NCBI GenBank assembly: GCA_014058105.1
Contig: JACGCM010002659.1
Span: forward strand, 558,001 to 622,000
Direction: 5' to 3'
DNA: 64,000 nucleotides
Origin: Kingdonia uniflora
Taxonomy: Eukaryota > Streptophyta > Magnoliopsida > Ranunculales > Circaeasteraceae
Shown here piece after piece: positions 11,927 through 25,000 of the stretch (position 1 is the first letter of the stretch; the number at the start of each line of letters is the position of its first letter). The position numbers and the translations under genes were made by a program. The notes under the pieces are model-generated. The model was not told where the DNA came from. It saw only the letters and a program-made list of their open reading frames with translations, and searched no databases.

Positions 11927-14900
11927 ATGGCTTTAATAGGGTCGACGATATCGTCTAAACTACTTCAAATTCGAGTTTCTAAGGTAAATTTACTAGCACC
12001 TAGAACAAAATAAGATGACGGTGTTATTGTAGTAATCCCAGAAAAATGAATTATCATTTGGATGCTGAAATGTCGATAAACTTTGAGTAATTGTGAAGTT
12101 TGATAGTGTCTATTGTTTCTCACTAGGCGCAATAGTAGAAAAGAATCATACTTTAGTTGATAATTATCCAGGAACATTATGTGTGGACCTCAGTGATTGG
12201 CATTGTGAATATAGTTCTGTGTTTTAATACTTGCACAATGTATTTATAAGTTTATTGTTTCCTGTGTCATAGAAATGGGGTTTGAGTGAAATGGGATTTT
12301 TGCAACGAAAAAATTGTTGGGTTTGGAGTTTTATTGGTGTCTACGATTTATGTAGCTTATATTTAGTTCTAGAAGTTCAAGGTTTACTAAAGTACTAGAT
12401 TATCGCAAATAAGCTAGGTCTTTTATTTCATAGATTCACATGAAATATGAGAGAGGGTGAGAGAGTGATATAAACTAGATGTGCGGAAGCGTTTAACGCA
12501 AATCGTAAACGAAACAAACGAAATAAATTACTCTTATTAATTAAACTCTACTTAACAAAACTCAATTCTCACAAAACACCACCACCATAAACATTAACCC
12601 TAACCCTAACCCTCTCTTTTATAGAGAAAGAGTTTATAAATCCCATGCCACCCAGTTTTCCAATTACAAAGATACTAATCTATCTTTGAAGTTCCTAATA
12701 TAATTAAGATTCTAATTTAAACATAAATAATGTAAAATAGAAAGATGGTCGTAGTAGACGGGAAACGACCCAACGTGGTCGCCCACGACGATCGCGTAAC
12801 CCGTCAACTCTCCCCCACTTTGAAAAATTCGACCTCAAATTTAAGGTGAAGGATAACCTTCCTTCGGATCTGTCATCGCAATCTCCACGTCTTCCTCATC
12901 CCACATTTGTTGTACTATATCCGCCATATGACCCTGAAACTTCTCTGTAATCAATGCAATGTGCTTTTTAGCGTTAGGACAATCGCGCCTCATGCGACCA
13001 GTTTTGTCGCACCCAAAAATTCGTAATCCACTTCCTCCCCCTAGTGAGCTCACTATTGTTTGAGTAGTCATAGTTGTTGGAATTGCCGTAACTATAAGAT
13101 TCATTTGGAATTTGGCTTCAACTCTCTTTGCTAGTTCAACTGCATCTGCAACTGTTGGAATATTCAACATCGTCAACTCATCTTGAATTTTCTTGGACAA
13201 CCCACTCTTGAATCAACTAAACTTGTGTGCTTCCGACTCTGAAGTGGATACCCTAGAAGATAGTAAATAAAACTCATTTGTATAGGTGTCCACAGAAGAT
13301 AAACGTTGTCGTAGATTTTGTAAACGTGTAAAGCTCTTCTCTTCATAATTTGCTGGCACAAAACATTTCCTCATCTCCCGCTTCATTAAATGCCATTCTG
13401 CAATATTAGCCAACCCTCTGTCATGTCTCCCCTTTTGGAGATTATCCCACTAGTTTAGAGCATATTCGGTCCACTTGGTCTCAACTAACATCACTTGTTT
13501 TGGGTCACCGTACCTTTTGTACGCAAACATTTTCTCTACCCAGTTCATCCATTCATCAGGATCAAGCTTTCCATCAAATTCTGGTAGGTTAAACTTAATA
13601 TCTTGATTATTAGAACGTAAAGCGGAAATAAGAGTTGTAGCAATAGAGTTACCTTCATTACGATTACGAAACCGTTGCCTAGCATGATCCGAATCACTCC
13701 AATGATTGTCGTAGTGAGTTCTGGAAGCAAAGTTTGTAGACGGAATACCATGTGCTCGACCCCGATGCTCATAAGGAGGTATATATCGATCATAGGTAGC
13801 CCTACCATGCCTACTCCCAAGATTAGTATTGAACGGAGATCCAAACGTGTCACGAGTATTCGTATAAGTGTTATTTTGTGTTGCAAATCCCTCTCTCTCT
13901 CTCTCTCTTGTTGGTGCATAGCCACGATCATGGAGACCCTCATCACCACCAAAGCCCATATTGTTTTGTTGTTCTTGCTGCCCCATACCCCTTGCGTGAC
14001 CACTCGGCCCACATATTTCATGTTGGAATTGCCTTTGGTCGGTTCCCGTAATAACTCATCGCATACTCGTCTAGTGGTGCCCGAGTGGGGCTGCCTTTGG
14101 TCGGGGTTGAAGACCCTACGCTCATCCTTAGTCGGGTCTGGCTTGTGACTAACATAGACTCTCCTTGGATCTATGTCATGCGGATCCTACCCACTGTTGT
14201 TTATGTTTGAAGTATGGGTATGTCTTGTGTTGTTATTATCTCTCCCAAAGTCGTGTGGGTCTGACCTGTTTTGATTAAGGTTTTGTGGGACTGTGGGTAT
14301 GTTATCATCGCTCCCAAATTCTTGCTCAACCTGAGCTTGAGATCTTACTCTGCCGTTCTCGAGGCTGCCCATCGTTGATTAACGTAGGGATGAAACCCAC
14401 ATGGGTGTTGTGCATCCCCGATGTAACCCTGTGTACTTTGTCGATATTGTCGATAGGTATTTGCCACGAGTTGTCTTCCTCACCAATGTCGTTCTCGAGA
14501 TCGGTTGGGGAATCCTCGAATTTATCTTCGGATTCCTTGGCATGTAACGGTGCAAACACATTAGTAAAATGAATATCTTCAGCCTCTTCATCACTAGTAC
14601 TTACCTCGAATCGGGGTTGCGGAAAATTTGATTTCTTCCCATGCCTAATGCCTTGAATCGGTATAGGACGCATTAGATTTATGCCTGTGCGAATCACATC
14701 GGCAAGAAAACCCCCACTTCCAGTACCTCTTCCTCTTCCCATGTATTCATGATCCTCGACATAATTGTCGGGTAGAACCTCGCTTTTATCACCCGTTGAA
14801 CTAGGTGATTTAGCGATTGATTGATTTTGCATCAACTTAAACATATTACCCAAAAGCTTCTCCATAGAAGCCATGCGCACATCGGTCGCATCCAATCTAT

Positions 14901-17900
14901 CCACCGTTGTTGGCTTTTTCGCAACTTTCTTTGTTATCGTCGTAATAGAAAAAAAAAAATCCCCAAAGAAGAACCTCGCTTTAGATACCAAGTTGATATA
15001 AACTAGATGTGCGGAAGCGTTTAATGCAAATCGTAAACGAAATAAATCACTCTTATTAATTAAACCCTACTTAAGAAAACACAATTTTCACAAAACACCA
15101 CCACCATTAACACTAACCCTAACCCCTCTCTATTATAGAGAAAGAGTTTCTAAATCCCATACCACCTAGCTTTCCAATTGCAAAGATTCTAATCTATCTT
15201 TGAAATTCCTAATATAATTAGGATTCTAATTTAAACATAAATAACGTAAATTAGAAAGTTGGTCGTAGTAGACGGGAAACGATCCAATGTGGTCGCCCAC
15301 GACGATCGCATAACCCATCAGAGAGATGAGGGAAAAAGAGGCGAAGGAGATACTTCCCCTAAATCCCCCTTTCACCAAACTGAGATGAAAGTCTTGATTT
15401 ACTGGTCGCATTGTTTTATAGGATAAATGTATGGATACAAATTTTTTTTAGTTGTTTGACCAAAATAACGAAATGTGTGAATTTGGTATATGAATCGAAA
15501 GCGAGTTATGTTAAACTGCAGAGTTTGATGTCGTAGCTTTATTTTACAGGACACAACTTCTAGGAGTCTCTACAACCATGTTCATGTTGGTGGACGCACT
15601 ACAAGCATCAATAGTTACAATACAAAGCAAAATTTTCTTACAAGGTAAATAATTAAATTTAACTACATATTACGACTTAAGGATGTCGCTTACTTGCTTT
15701 ATGCCCCTTATTTGACTATCAAAATAAGCGCATACTAAGCACTAGTTTGAAATTCAACCCATTTTATATTACATTGAACCAAAGCTGTTCCGAGTTGGTC
15801 GTGTTTTCATGTCCTCAAACTTGAGGAACTTATTAGGGTTGACAACCAAGCAGACTCAAATTTCCTAATTTACAACCATAGAGTTACACGTGGTAATATG
15901 GGCGCGGAGATCATACAAAGGGGATGCTGAAAGTTGAATCCTTATCTTCAAGTCTGCAACAAAAATATTTGACTACTGAGCTAATCAGTTTAAACTTATT
16001 AAGGCTTAGAAATATAATGTCCCAGCTGCGTTCATTTTATGTAGAGATGAGTTCAACTCTATTAATGTTTTATTCGTCCATTTCCTCTTCATAATGGGGA
16101 TTTGGGCTTCACTTCACGCTTTTTGGTGTTTCATATCCTGCCTTCTTCGATGCAATCCTATAAGCTCACATGAACCGTGCTATCAGTAATATCACTGTGG
16201 ATGGTGAGGTTTGGACACATATCTCTTAATTTTCTCAAAGAAGTGAATGGATGACTACTCTGAGATGAACGAGGAGATTGTAAAGATCGTTTAGGCTGCT
16301 AGAAAGACATTTGGAATAATTGAGAACTATTCGAGTTTGTCAAGAAGTATTAGGAAAACAATGCACAGACCTTGCTTTTTTGTACTTCTTTGAAGGAATG
16401 AAGTACATACTACATAGCAGTTTAGAGTAGTAATTTATACCTCAAAACAAACAGCGAGGGTGTTGATCACATTGCTCTTGCAAGCTTATAAGGTCATGGC
16501 AAATGACCACCACTCTAGGTCGAGTCTATACAAAAACTTCTAACAGCTTAACATACTCCAAGTTGCTGGAGTGGAGATGGTTCACCAATTTTTTGATGAA
16601 CAAAGGAACTAATTCATATCTAATATTTGTTTCATTTGTTTTCTTATTTAGCCCTATATAACGGTAGAGCAGTTCAGCAGGGAGACTGGTGAACTACCTA
16701 CAGTTCTTCCACTTAGATACTTGATAGCAACTTGGAGTCCAGCTTTGAATAAGCTTTTATTACCTTTTCTAGAGAGTATGGTGATATTGAATGAGAGCAT
16801 CATTCATGTAGATTAAACCTAGATTCTGTCATTCCGTACAACCGTAAGGGCTTGCGTGCACTGTGGCCTCCAATCAGTGTTGGTGTCAAGGTTGAAGCCA
16901 TTTCGTTGGAATCAGTTAAGAATTCACCATATGGTTATACGAGAAACATCTACTACGACGCAAGAAGACATTTGGTAGAACCAAGACTCTATGAATTGGT
17001 TGGTGAGTACTTCTAGTGTAGCCTACAAATTCTTGGATCTATGTACTTAATAAAAAAAATGAAAAACCTCGTACCATCCAAATGATTAGACATGCTACCA
17101 TTTAGCATTTTGAAGAGGAAGATGGGATAGCAAGGAAAAGTGCTTGATGGAAATGGAGGAACTAAATGTTTAAATGTAATTGCAAGCGTCTTTGTAGAGA
17201 AGTTCTTTCAAACCTTCTAATCAATAAGCATTTTCCAGACCAAAGAGCAATCTTGAGGAAATTTCATTTGCCAATTTTTGTTACCTTCAACTTGGTAAGT
17301 ATTGATCCATTTTGTCCAAGAGGTTCTCTCTCGAGCAGCAACTTTGAAGGTTTGTCTCAAGACAGTAATCTATTTCCATTTCTCACGACTTCTAATGTCC
17401 AAATCTCTCTTACTTCACAAGAAAACAAAATACTTCCCAGGACAAGGGAATGAGTCTTTTCTTGGTGTTGTGACCATTCCATAAGAATTTGGAGCAGATA
17501 GAGTCAATTTTGTTAACACATTGGCAGAACAGATACATTAATCCAATTCACTTGGATGCGTAACAAGACAGATTTAGTAATTTGAACTGCAAAGACAGAA
17601 ACTAGTGGGACCAAACTTGTATTCTAGCAAACATTATGTTTATTAGAGGATTTCATATGATTAGCTTCAAGCCATGTCAGTGTCTAAAATGTTTGAAGGT
17701 ATTATTTTACAGCATCACAGGGTGTGGGGATCGGGCGCTAACAAATGGTATTCCACTAGGTTCTGAAAAAAATAAATTAATATCTCCATTGTGAAAAACA
17801 AGGAGGTCACGAAGAAGGCCCGTAGTCCTCATGACACACCACCACCACTACCAACAACACACACACCCTTGAAATTCTCCTCAAGAGACCAATTGACTGA

Positions 17901-19034
17901 AATTGAGAACAATGGTGTGGTGATACACTCTTTAACCCATGAAACAAAAAAGAGGGGAAAGTTGAGAGCAAGAAAGTTGTGAGGGCAGTTTCTCGTTGGA
18001 CCATATCATATGCTTGTTTTTGTTCAATTTTAGTGGTGCATCTAGGCTTAAGGAACTCTCTATGATAGTTTCTAATAAGCTCATGGGCTATGAGGAGGTT
18101 ACTGGGATATTCTTACCTTGATTGACTAGGACTAACAAGGGGAGATGACTCCTTTCAATCTTTTAGTGAGAATTTTGGATACTTCGTTATAGTTTTTGGA
18201 TACTACTTTATAGGTGATGTTACAATAAGAGATGTCTATAATCTCTATATTACAGACTTTAAATTTTATTCGTCAGCCAAAAAGTCCAACTTAAAAATAT
18301 CCCAACATTGTTTAAAAGATATAGAATTTTAGCCATCTAGGCCAGGAGCCTTAGAGCAATCAACATCAAACAGTGCCTCAGTGATCTTTTCATCTGAGGC
18401 ATCTCTACTAAGCATATGGTGATAATGCATCCGCTTTGAACTTAAACTTAAGTTGTTTTATATTATCACTAGAGACACCAATAGGCTTTGTACCATTGAA
18501 GCACTGCACAGCTGCACCAGCTATATTAGTGTGATCTGTAACCTTCGCCTCATTTTCATCTCCAATGCTCAAAATTCTACTTACTCCATTGTGATTGATG
18601 AAGGCTTTAAAATATCACCAAAGAGCCCATAGTTCTAGAGAGAAGTTGTAATTTCTCGTCTACCAGCACCTACCTTCTTTGGGTGCATATGAGACTCTCA
18701 TTCTTTTGGCTTTGGGCCCTTTCTATCTCTGCCATGTAATCATTACCTTTATTATTATTATTATTATTAAAGGAAAAATTGTTTTAGAAAAGAAATGATG
18801 TAAGTCATTCCACCTTTAATATTTCAAGCATGTTGTTTTTATTTTATTCTTTTGAAGTGGTAAAAGTAAGTTAGTAATTGTTATGAGACATAATTTAGAG
18901 ATGGAAAGTGTAAACTTCAAGGCCAGGAAAAGGAAAACTTCAACTAGAAGGTAAAAGTTCAAAATACATCACCCCAGAACCGAGAGGACCAAAGTCCTCC
19001 ATCTTAGAACAAAGTCTTAATTCTGTCCCCATCA

Positions 19035-19065
<31 letters not shown>

Positions 19066-22000
19066 GGGATAACCAATACAAAAGAACGGCATAAATGCCC
19101 AATATGTCTGCATCCCAAGTCTTATGATTGAAGTCCTCAGCATTAATTAAACATCCGAAGAACCCATACAATGGCATAGATATGAGATCCCAAAGGACTT
19201 TTCCATGTCTCATTCCCTTTGCTAAGCTTACCTATTTGTGGCATGCATCTTGTATCTCTTCGCACAGTTTACATCGGATTTCGTACTCCAGTGCGTTATA
19301 AGACTAGACACAATATGGCTTATACGTTTTTCTTCTTCTCTTAAGTGAAAGGTTATTAGTCACCTCAGGAGGACATTTCAGATGTTTATCACAGCCAATT
19401 GCTGCTGCTCGTTCAGGTAAACTTAGTTTCTCATTACACCCATGAGTAATATATTTTTATATCACAGGCAAATTATCTATTGCAATCCTATTGTAGGATT
19501 AGAGACATCAACTACAAAACCAAAGGACCTTGGCGTGACGATAAAAGATGCTAAAATAGTTGTTGAGTCACGGGATGGTGATATAGTCAAAGTGCGTATA
19601 ATCTCTTCCATAGTTCAATTAGCCTAGTCCCGTCATTTCGGTGTTAAATTTCCTAGTATCTAGCTGAATATGCAAACAATAAGAACTATTTCTGTAGTTC
19701 CCTTTTCTTCCATTTATTAGATTGGCTAACTTTGCTATAATCATTTTTAATTTCTATGTAGAACCATGCTTTGATAGGTAAGAGATCTCATTGGTATTCC
19801 ATCTCCTCAGCCCTTTGAAATTATGTAGTAAATTCACTAAGTTTCCCATCTCAGACTACCTGAATTATCATGTATGGTTTGAAGTCAGAAGAACTAGGTA
19901 TAGTGATGTAAATCCATTAAGCATTCCCATCTCAGACTACCTGAAATATCAAGTATCGATTGAGGTATAGTTGTCAGTCAAGAGGAACTAGTTTCTATGT
20001 GTGAGTGGAGGCCAAAGGCATAGTGGCCCGCATCCCCATTTATTTCAGTTATGCGAGCCACTAATTCTTATAAGCCGTCAGTTCTAGCCACCGTGTTATT
20101 TCTCTAATGCAGAGGATACAAGTGGACAACATAGGTTTGCCCTATCTTCCAAGAGTTGCTGAGTGGAGATCCTTGTTATAAAAACGGTAAAACATTGATT
20201 TATGTTTTATCGATTTAGTCGCTCGGGGAAAAGAAGAATCGTCAACTACAAAGACATTGAAGTTAACAATTTATAATAATTTATTTAACTGAGTCTGAAT
20301 TACTATTCCTGAGTTTTTCTTTTTTCTTTGTTTTGAATAAAAGAAAATTTGTCTTTTCATTTTCCATTCTAAGCTATCTAGGCTCTACATGTCCTCCTTG
20401 AGAACTGCGCCTTATGCATTTTTACGCAACTCCGAAATTCAAACCTATTTTCTATTCATCATGTAACTCTCCTATACACATTAACAAGAAAGGTTCACAT
20501 TAAGTTGTTCCTTGTTCCTTGTTTCTTGGTTCTTACTTCCAGCTAGTCCACACTAGCACATCGCTCTTTTGATTTTTACCTGGAGCATACTATTTCATGA
20601 CTATTAATTAAACCTTGAAATAAAAGATATAATACAAATGATGTTTTTTAAACTTTAGAGCCCAGTGTGAAAGTCCAGTGTAACTTGCAGCATAGGAATG
20701 TTGACTTCCTTAAGGCATCTAACTCCAAGCCTTCGTTTGGTAGGTTTGAAAACCTTTTCTCATTTGGGAGTTACACTTTTCCTTTTTGTAGGTTTCCAGT
20801 CCAAGTGAAATTTCTTAATAGTATCACCTTCTTTAATAAGAATTGATGCCACTTGTAGATGACCATGCTATGGATAAGAATGTTGTTAAGAACTGCTTTA
20901 GCAAGAAACACGCTCCCTTGGAAGGAGATCATTCTCTCAAAGGTTTTAGGAATTGAGCCGAATATGTCCCCTTACGCATTTGGTATTATCTGATTATTCC
21001 TATAACACAAAATAAGCAAGAAATTTAGACATAGTAAATCATGCACACACGGCATATGAATTTACCAGAGGTTTACCTGAAGGGATACTTCCCACCACCA
21101 AGCCAAGAAAATCTATTCAAGGGATCCATCAAGATTACTGAAGCTTATCTCAACAAAAACCGATAAAATCGCTACGAACCATCTTCAACGGCGCTTCCAC
21201 ACAAACATTGTTTTTGAACCATTGTTGCTTCTCCATGTTGAGTACTTTCTTCTTGATTTCTCATCTTTGCTTAGTACCAAGAGGTCCTTTCCTTCTCATC
21301 GTCTATTCTCTAAACCCCTAAGAAAAACCCTCCAACTTCTTCCTTTTGTAAATACCCTTTCTCTACAAGGTTTTACCATAGAGGCTACATCTCTACTAGA
21401 TTTATAGATTCCTTTTATAATCAAAGAGACCTCATATCATTTTCCTACACGAACTAGAAGTTTCCATATTTATCCAACATGAAGTAGGAGTTTTCCAAAA
21501 CAAGAAAACACTTTAAGGGCCAAAAGATCTCAAAAAAGACAGCTGACTTCGGGTCACAGACTTAAACTTGGGTGCTCGAGTTTTCTTGGATTCCGCACTA
21601 GAAAACTAGTCTGACTACAATTTTTTATCCAAAGGTTCGGTTAATAATTCGTTAGTTGCGTTGACTTTTGTATCAACGAGACTACAACTTCCGTTATTTA
21701 TCTTTGCATAAAACTTACAATTGATCACCATAATCAGATTAGATATCTCTGCTTTTTGTTTCCCTTTTCCATTTTGAGTTATAGATCGTAAGAATCTTCA
21801 CTTCGGCGAAAAACCTTTATTCATGTCATATTGATCATTTATAGCACGAACAAACTCATCAACTAAACCGTTGAACTTGTTTACTTCTTTTTCGCTAACC
21901 ACAATCAAGTTTTATTTTGTATCCAAAATAGGATACCATTGTCAAAACCGACGAATATCTATTAGCTTCGTTTCTTTACGTGATAAGCCATGCTTCCGAG

Positions 22001-25000
22001 CATGCTCTGCCAACAGATATGAAACTATACATCACATCACAGATAAAAGCCTCTTAAACATCTGTACCAATGTAATCACACAATTTTCCCTATAGAACAA
22101 ACAACCTGGCCATGTCGAGCAAACCCAAAAATCCGACTGGTTGCCGTAGCCTTAGAGTCTTTGCGCGTCGACAACTTTGTCACCCACAGGGATTATAGTT
22201 TTCGACCATGATCCATGAAATACGTGGCCCGCCAATCCAATAATCAACCTTGGCGAATGACTTGAGGTGCCACCATGACTACCGAATTTAACGAACCTTT
22301 AGAGTTTTGCCGCAACCATTCCACCTTGAACAAAATAACAGTTGGGTATCTTATTGGAGTCCCAGTGTATTACGTCTTTTTTGCAAGTAGCTGAATTTCA
22401 CTAATGAAAAACATATTACCTCTGTACTCATAGAAATTGCTAATTATGTGCCAACAACTTTTATTTTCTAGGAATATACAAAAAGTTACATCCATACAAA
22501 GAAGTTCTCGAAAACTCAGTAATATATAACTTAACTCAAAGATTCAAGTGTTCGAAAATGCTGGAACGAAAGACAAAAACAGCATGTTTGCCAATTGGAA
22601 CTTATGTATGGGATTGTTTTCTGTTAATGTTAGCATATGTTTATTGTTACCTTATTGAATGGTTCTGGTATTTTATTGACAGGTTAGAGTGGACTTGACT
22701 GGGAAGGAAACACAAAAAGTATTTGATGATGTCTTGACAAATTTGGCTCGTACATCGCCGCCGATTCCTGGATTTCGTCGAAGCAAAGGAGGTAAGCTTT
22801 TATTAGTTACTATTTTCTGTTGATTTTGTAACATCAAGCTGTACTTTGGGGTTCAGGACCTTGTGGTAGATCTTCTCTTGTTCTCAATTGTATGTTTGTG
22901 GTGGAGTGATGTTGATTCTACATTACTGTGATACCCTAAATTTCTCTCATTTTTTGACGTTTTTTGTTTCCCTCACTCCCTAGTTTCACTCTTGAAACTT
23001 TTCTATCTTCAAAACGTTTTATTAATGAATTGACTCTTATTTTTCTTTTCTTTCTTGATAATGTAAAAATATATATATTGTTTACTAGATTTTGTGTCCA
23101 AATAATCTCCAACTCTAGATTTTCTTTTTACAGTTTTTACAAACTGAATTCTCTCTCATTTTAGATTTTCTTCCTCGAGATTTTCTTATTGCAAATCTTC
23201 TGATTTTTTTTTCTCGTGATATTACCCTCTAGAGTCCTTCCTCTCAAAAATTTATGTTTGGGGACTTGTTTCTAGACCCTGCTCCAGGATATTCTTTCTC
23301 CAGGTATTCGTGATCTGAAACTATTCTCTTGCCTTTTTATATGTGGATGTCCTCTTCATTTTTTTTAGGAAAAGTTGTATTTAGATTCTCTGTAACAAAT
23401 TTTCTTTCATCATTTTTTTTTAGATTTTCCTAGATTTCTCAGTTCTTTCCTTGGAATATCTACCCTTAATGTTTTTCTCTCTCCAATTTTCTTCCTTCTA
23501 AAAGACCGACAAGCATTTTCTGTTGGGAGTTTGAGTTGAGGGTTTCCCAAAGAACAAATGGAATCTACTTCCAAACTTATAAAATGAAGTTAATTTTCCT
23601 ATGTTTTCCTCCAAATGCGTGAAACCGATTTTTTCCCCTTGATTTTCCTAACCGATAAAATACAGGGAATTTGGCTTTCAGTGAACCTTTTTTCCTTTTC
23701 TTTGCTTTCCATCAAACAAATACTCTTTACGGGAAGAGGGAATGTTGCCGGAGACAACGAATCGATCATAATATTTGAAACATCCTTGCCCGTACTTATA
23801 TTTTGTCAATTCTACCCCCAATAATACTCTCGAAAGAAGAAAACATTTTTTGAGGAAGGTCTTTGTGTCACCCTCGTTTTAAGAATATTTTCAAACAACC
23901 CAAGTCTTGTTGAAACAAATTACTGAATAAAAGACACAAATATTTTTTTTTTGTCCACATCCTCCAACTATCCACAAATTGATTCATCCAAACAAAATCA
24001 AGTATATCATCAGATTAGTTAACGAAACCCAGTCATGGTTATGCCAATCCACAAACTCAGTAAAAATACCCGATTAAGGAATTGTTTGCTTACATACACA
24101 TAGATTGCGGGACATCACGAAAACCTGATGAATGGCCAGTCCCTACACCATCTATCAATCCAAGACAGCTTTTTCGCCACTGTCCAATATTATGAAAACT
24201 ATTCTCAAAGAGAGTTTTGTGAGTTGGAAGAGCCAATTAACATCAATTGGGCAAAGAGGTATTAAGTTCCAGTCAGAGCTAAACTGGGAGCAGGAAGTGT
24301 CCAGCCAGTGATGCTCTCTTCTTCACTTGTTGCCGTGTACTCCTTTTTTTCATTGATATCTTCTTTATCTTGCTTTCTGGGGGAAAAAAATAGGAGTTTG
24401 TCAAATATGGCTCCGACACTGCACGACTCTTCATTACTGATGGGTCTCTACCTAGACTGGAGGATGGTGAAGTTAATGGAGAAGATCACTGTTTGATATT
24501 GCGGCAGTACAACTGTACAAGGCTCCAATTTCTTATGATCTTATAATCTCTTCCCCTTTGCAATCTCATAACCTGAATGACATTAGACGCAATTTGGGAA
24601 CTTAATGGCTTCGGTTTGTCTTGTCTCCTAGTGTAAATGGAAATTTAATCATGCATCTCATGTGAAGCTATCTGCAGAAGGAAATGTGGCATACTTTCTG
24701 CTTCTTTTCTATGACCTAATTTAGCAATGTCAAACCTGTCTTGGTAACTGTTGACCTCACACTGGATAGGATGGTGAAGAGATTTTGATTCCATGTGATA
24801 TGTGCAGTCGTTTTTGTTGGCATTGTAAAATACCTAATAATACAGTTTAGCAACCTTTAAGATTATTCTTTCGGGGAGTTAATTTTTCAGTTTATATTTA
24901 TCTACGTAAGCATTCTTTGATCATTTTCTGCGTGAAACATTAATTGAGTGGAATGTTGTATGCTTATTTTAAAATGAAAATAGTCTGTGGAGTATACTCT

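Noticed and set aside
12597..12615. ccctaa repeats as an interstitial telomere
   Set aside because: Only two to three units of ccctaa, present at the same place in both LTRs. It is part of the LTR, not a telomere remnant; the plant repeat would be ccctaaa.
19004..19213. Minus-strand stretch (GKVLWDLISMPLYGFFG) as the 3' end of a LINE with poly-A at 19040
   Set aside because: Similarity to the LINE C-terminus is too vague, and the Lys tail is only the homopolymer. Kept as a homopolymer note.
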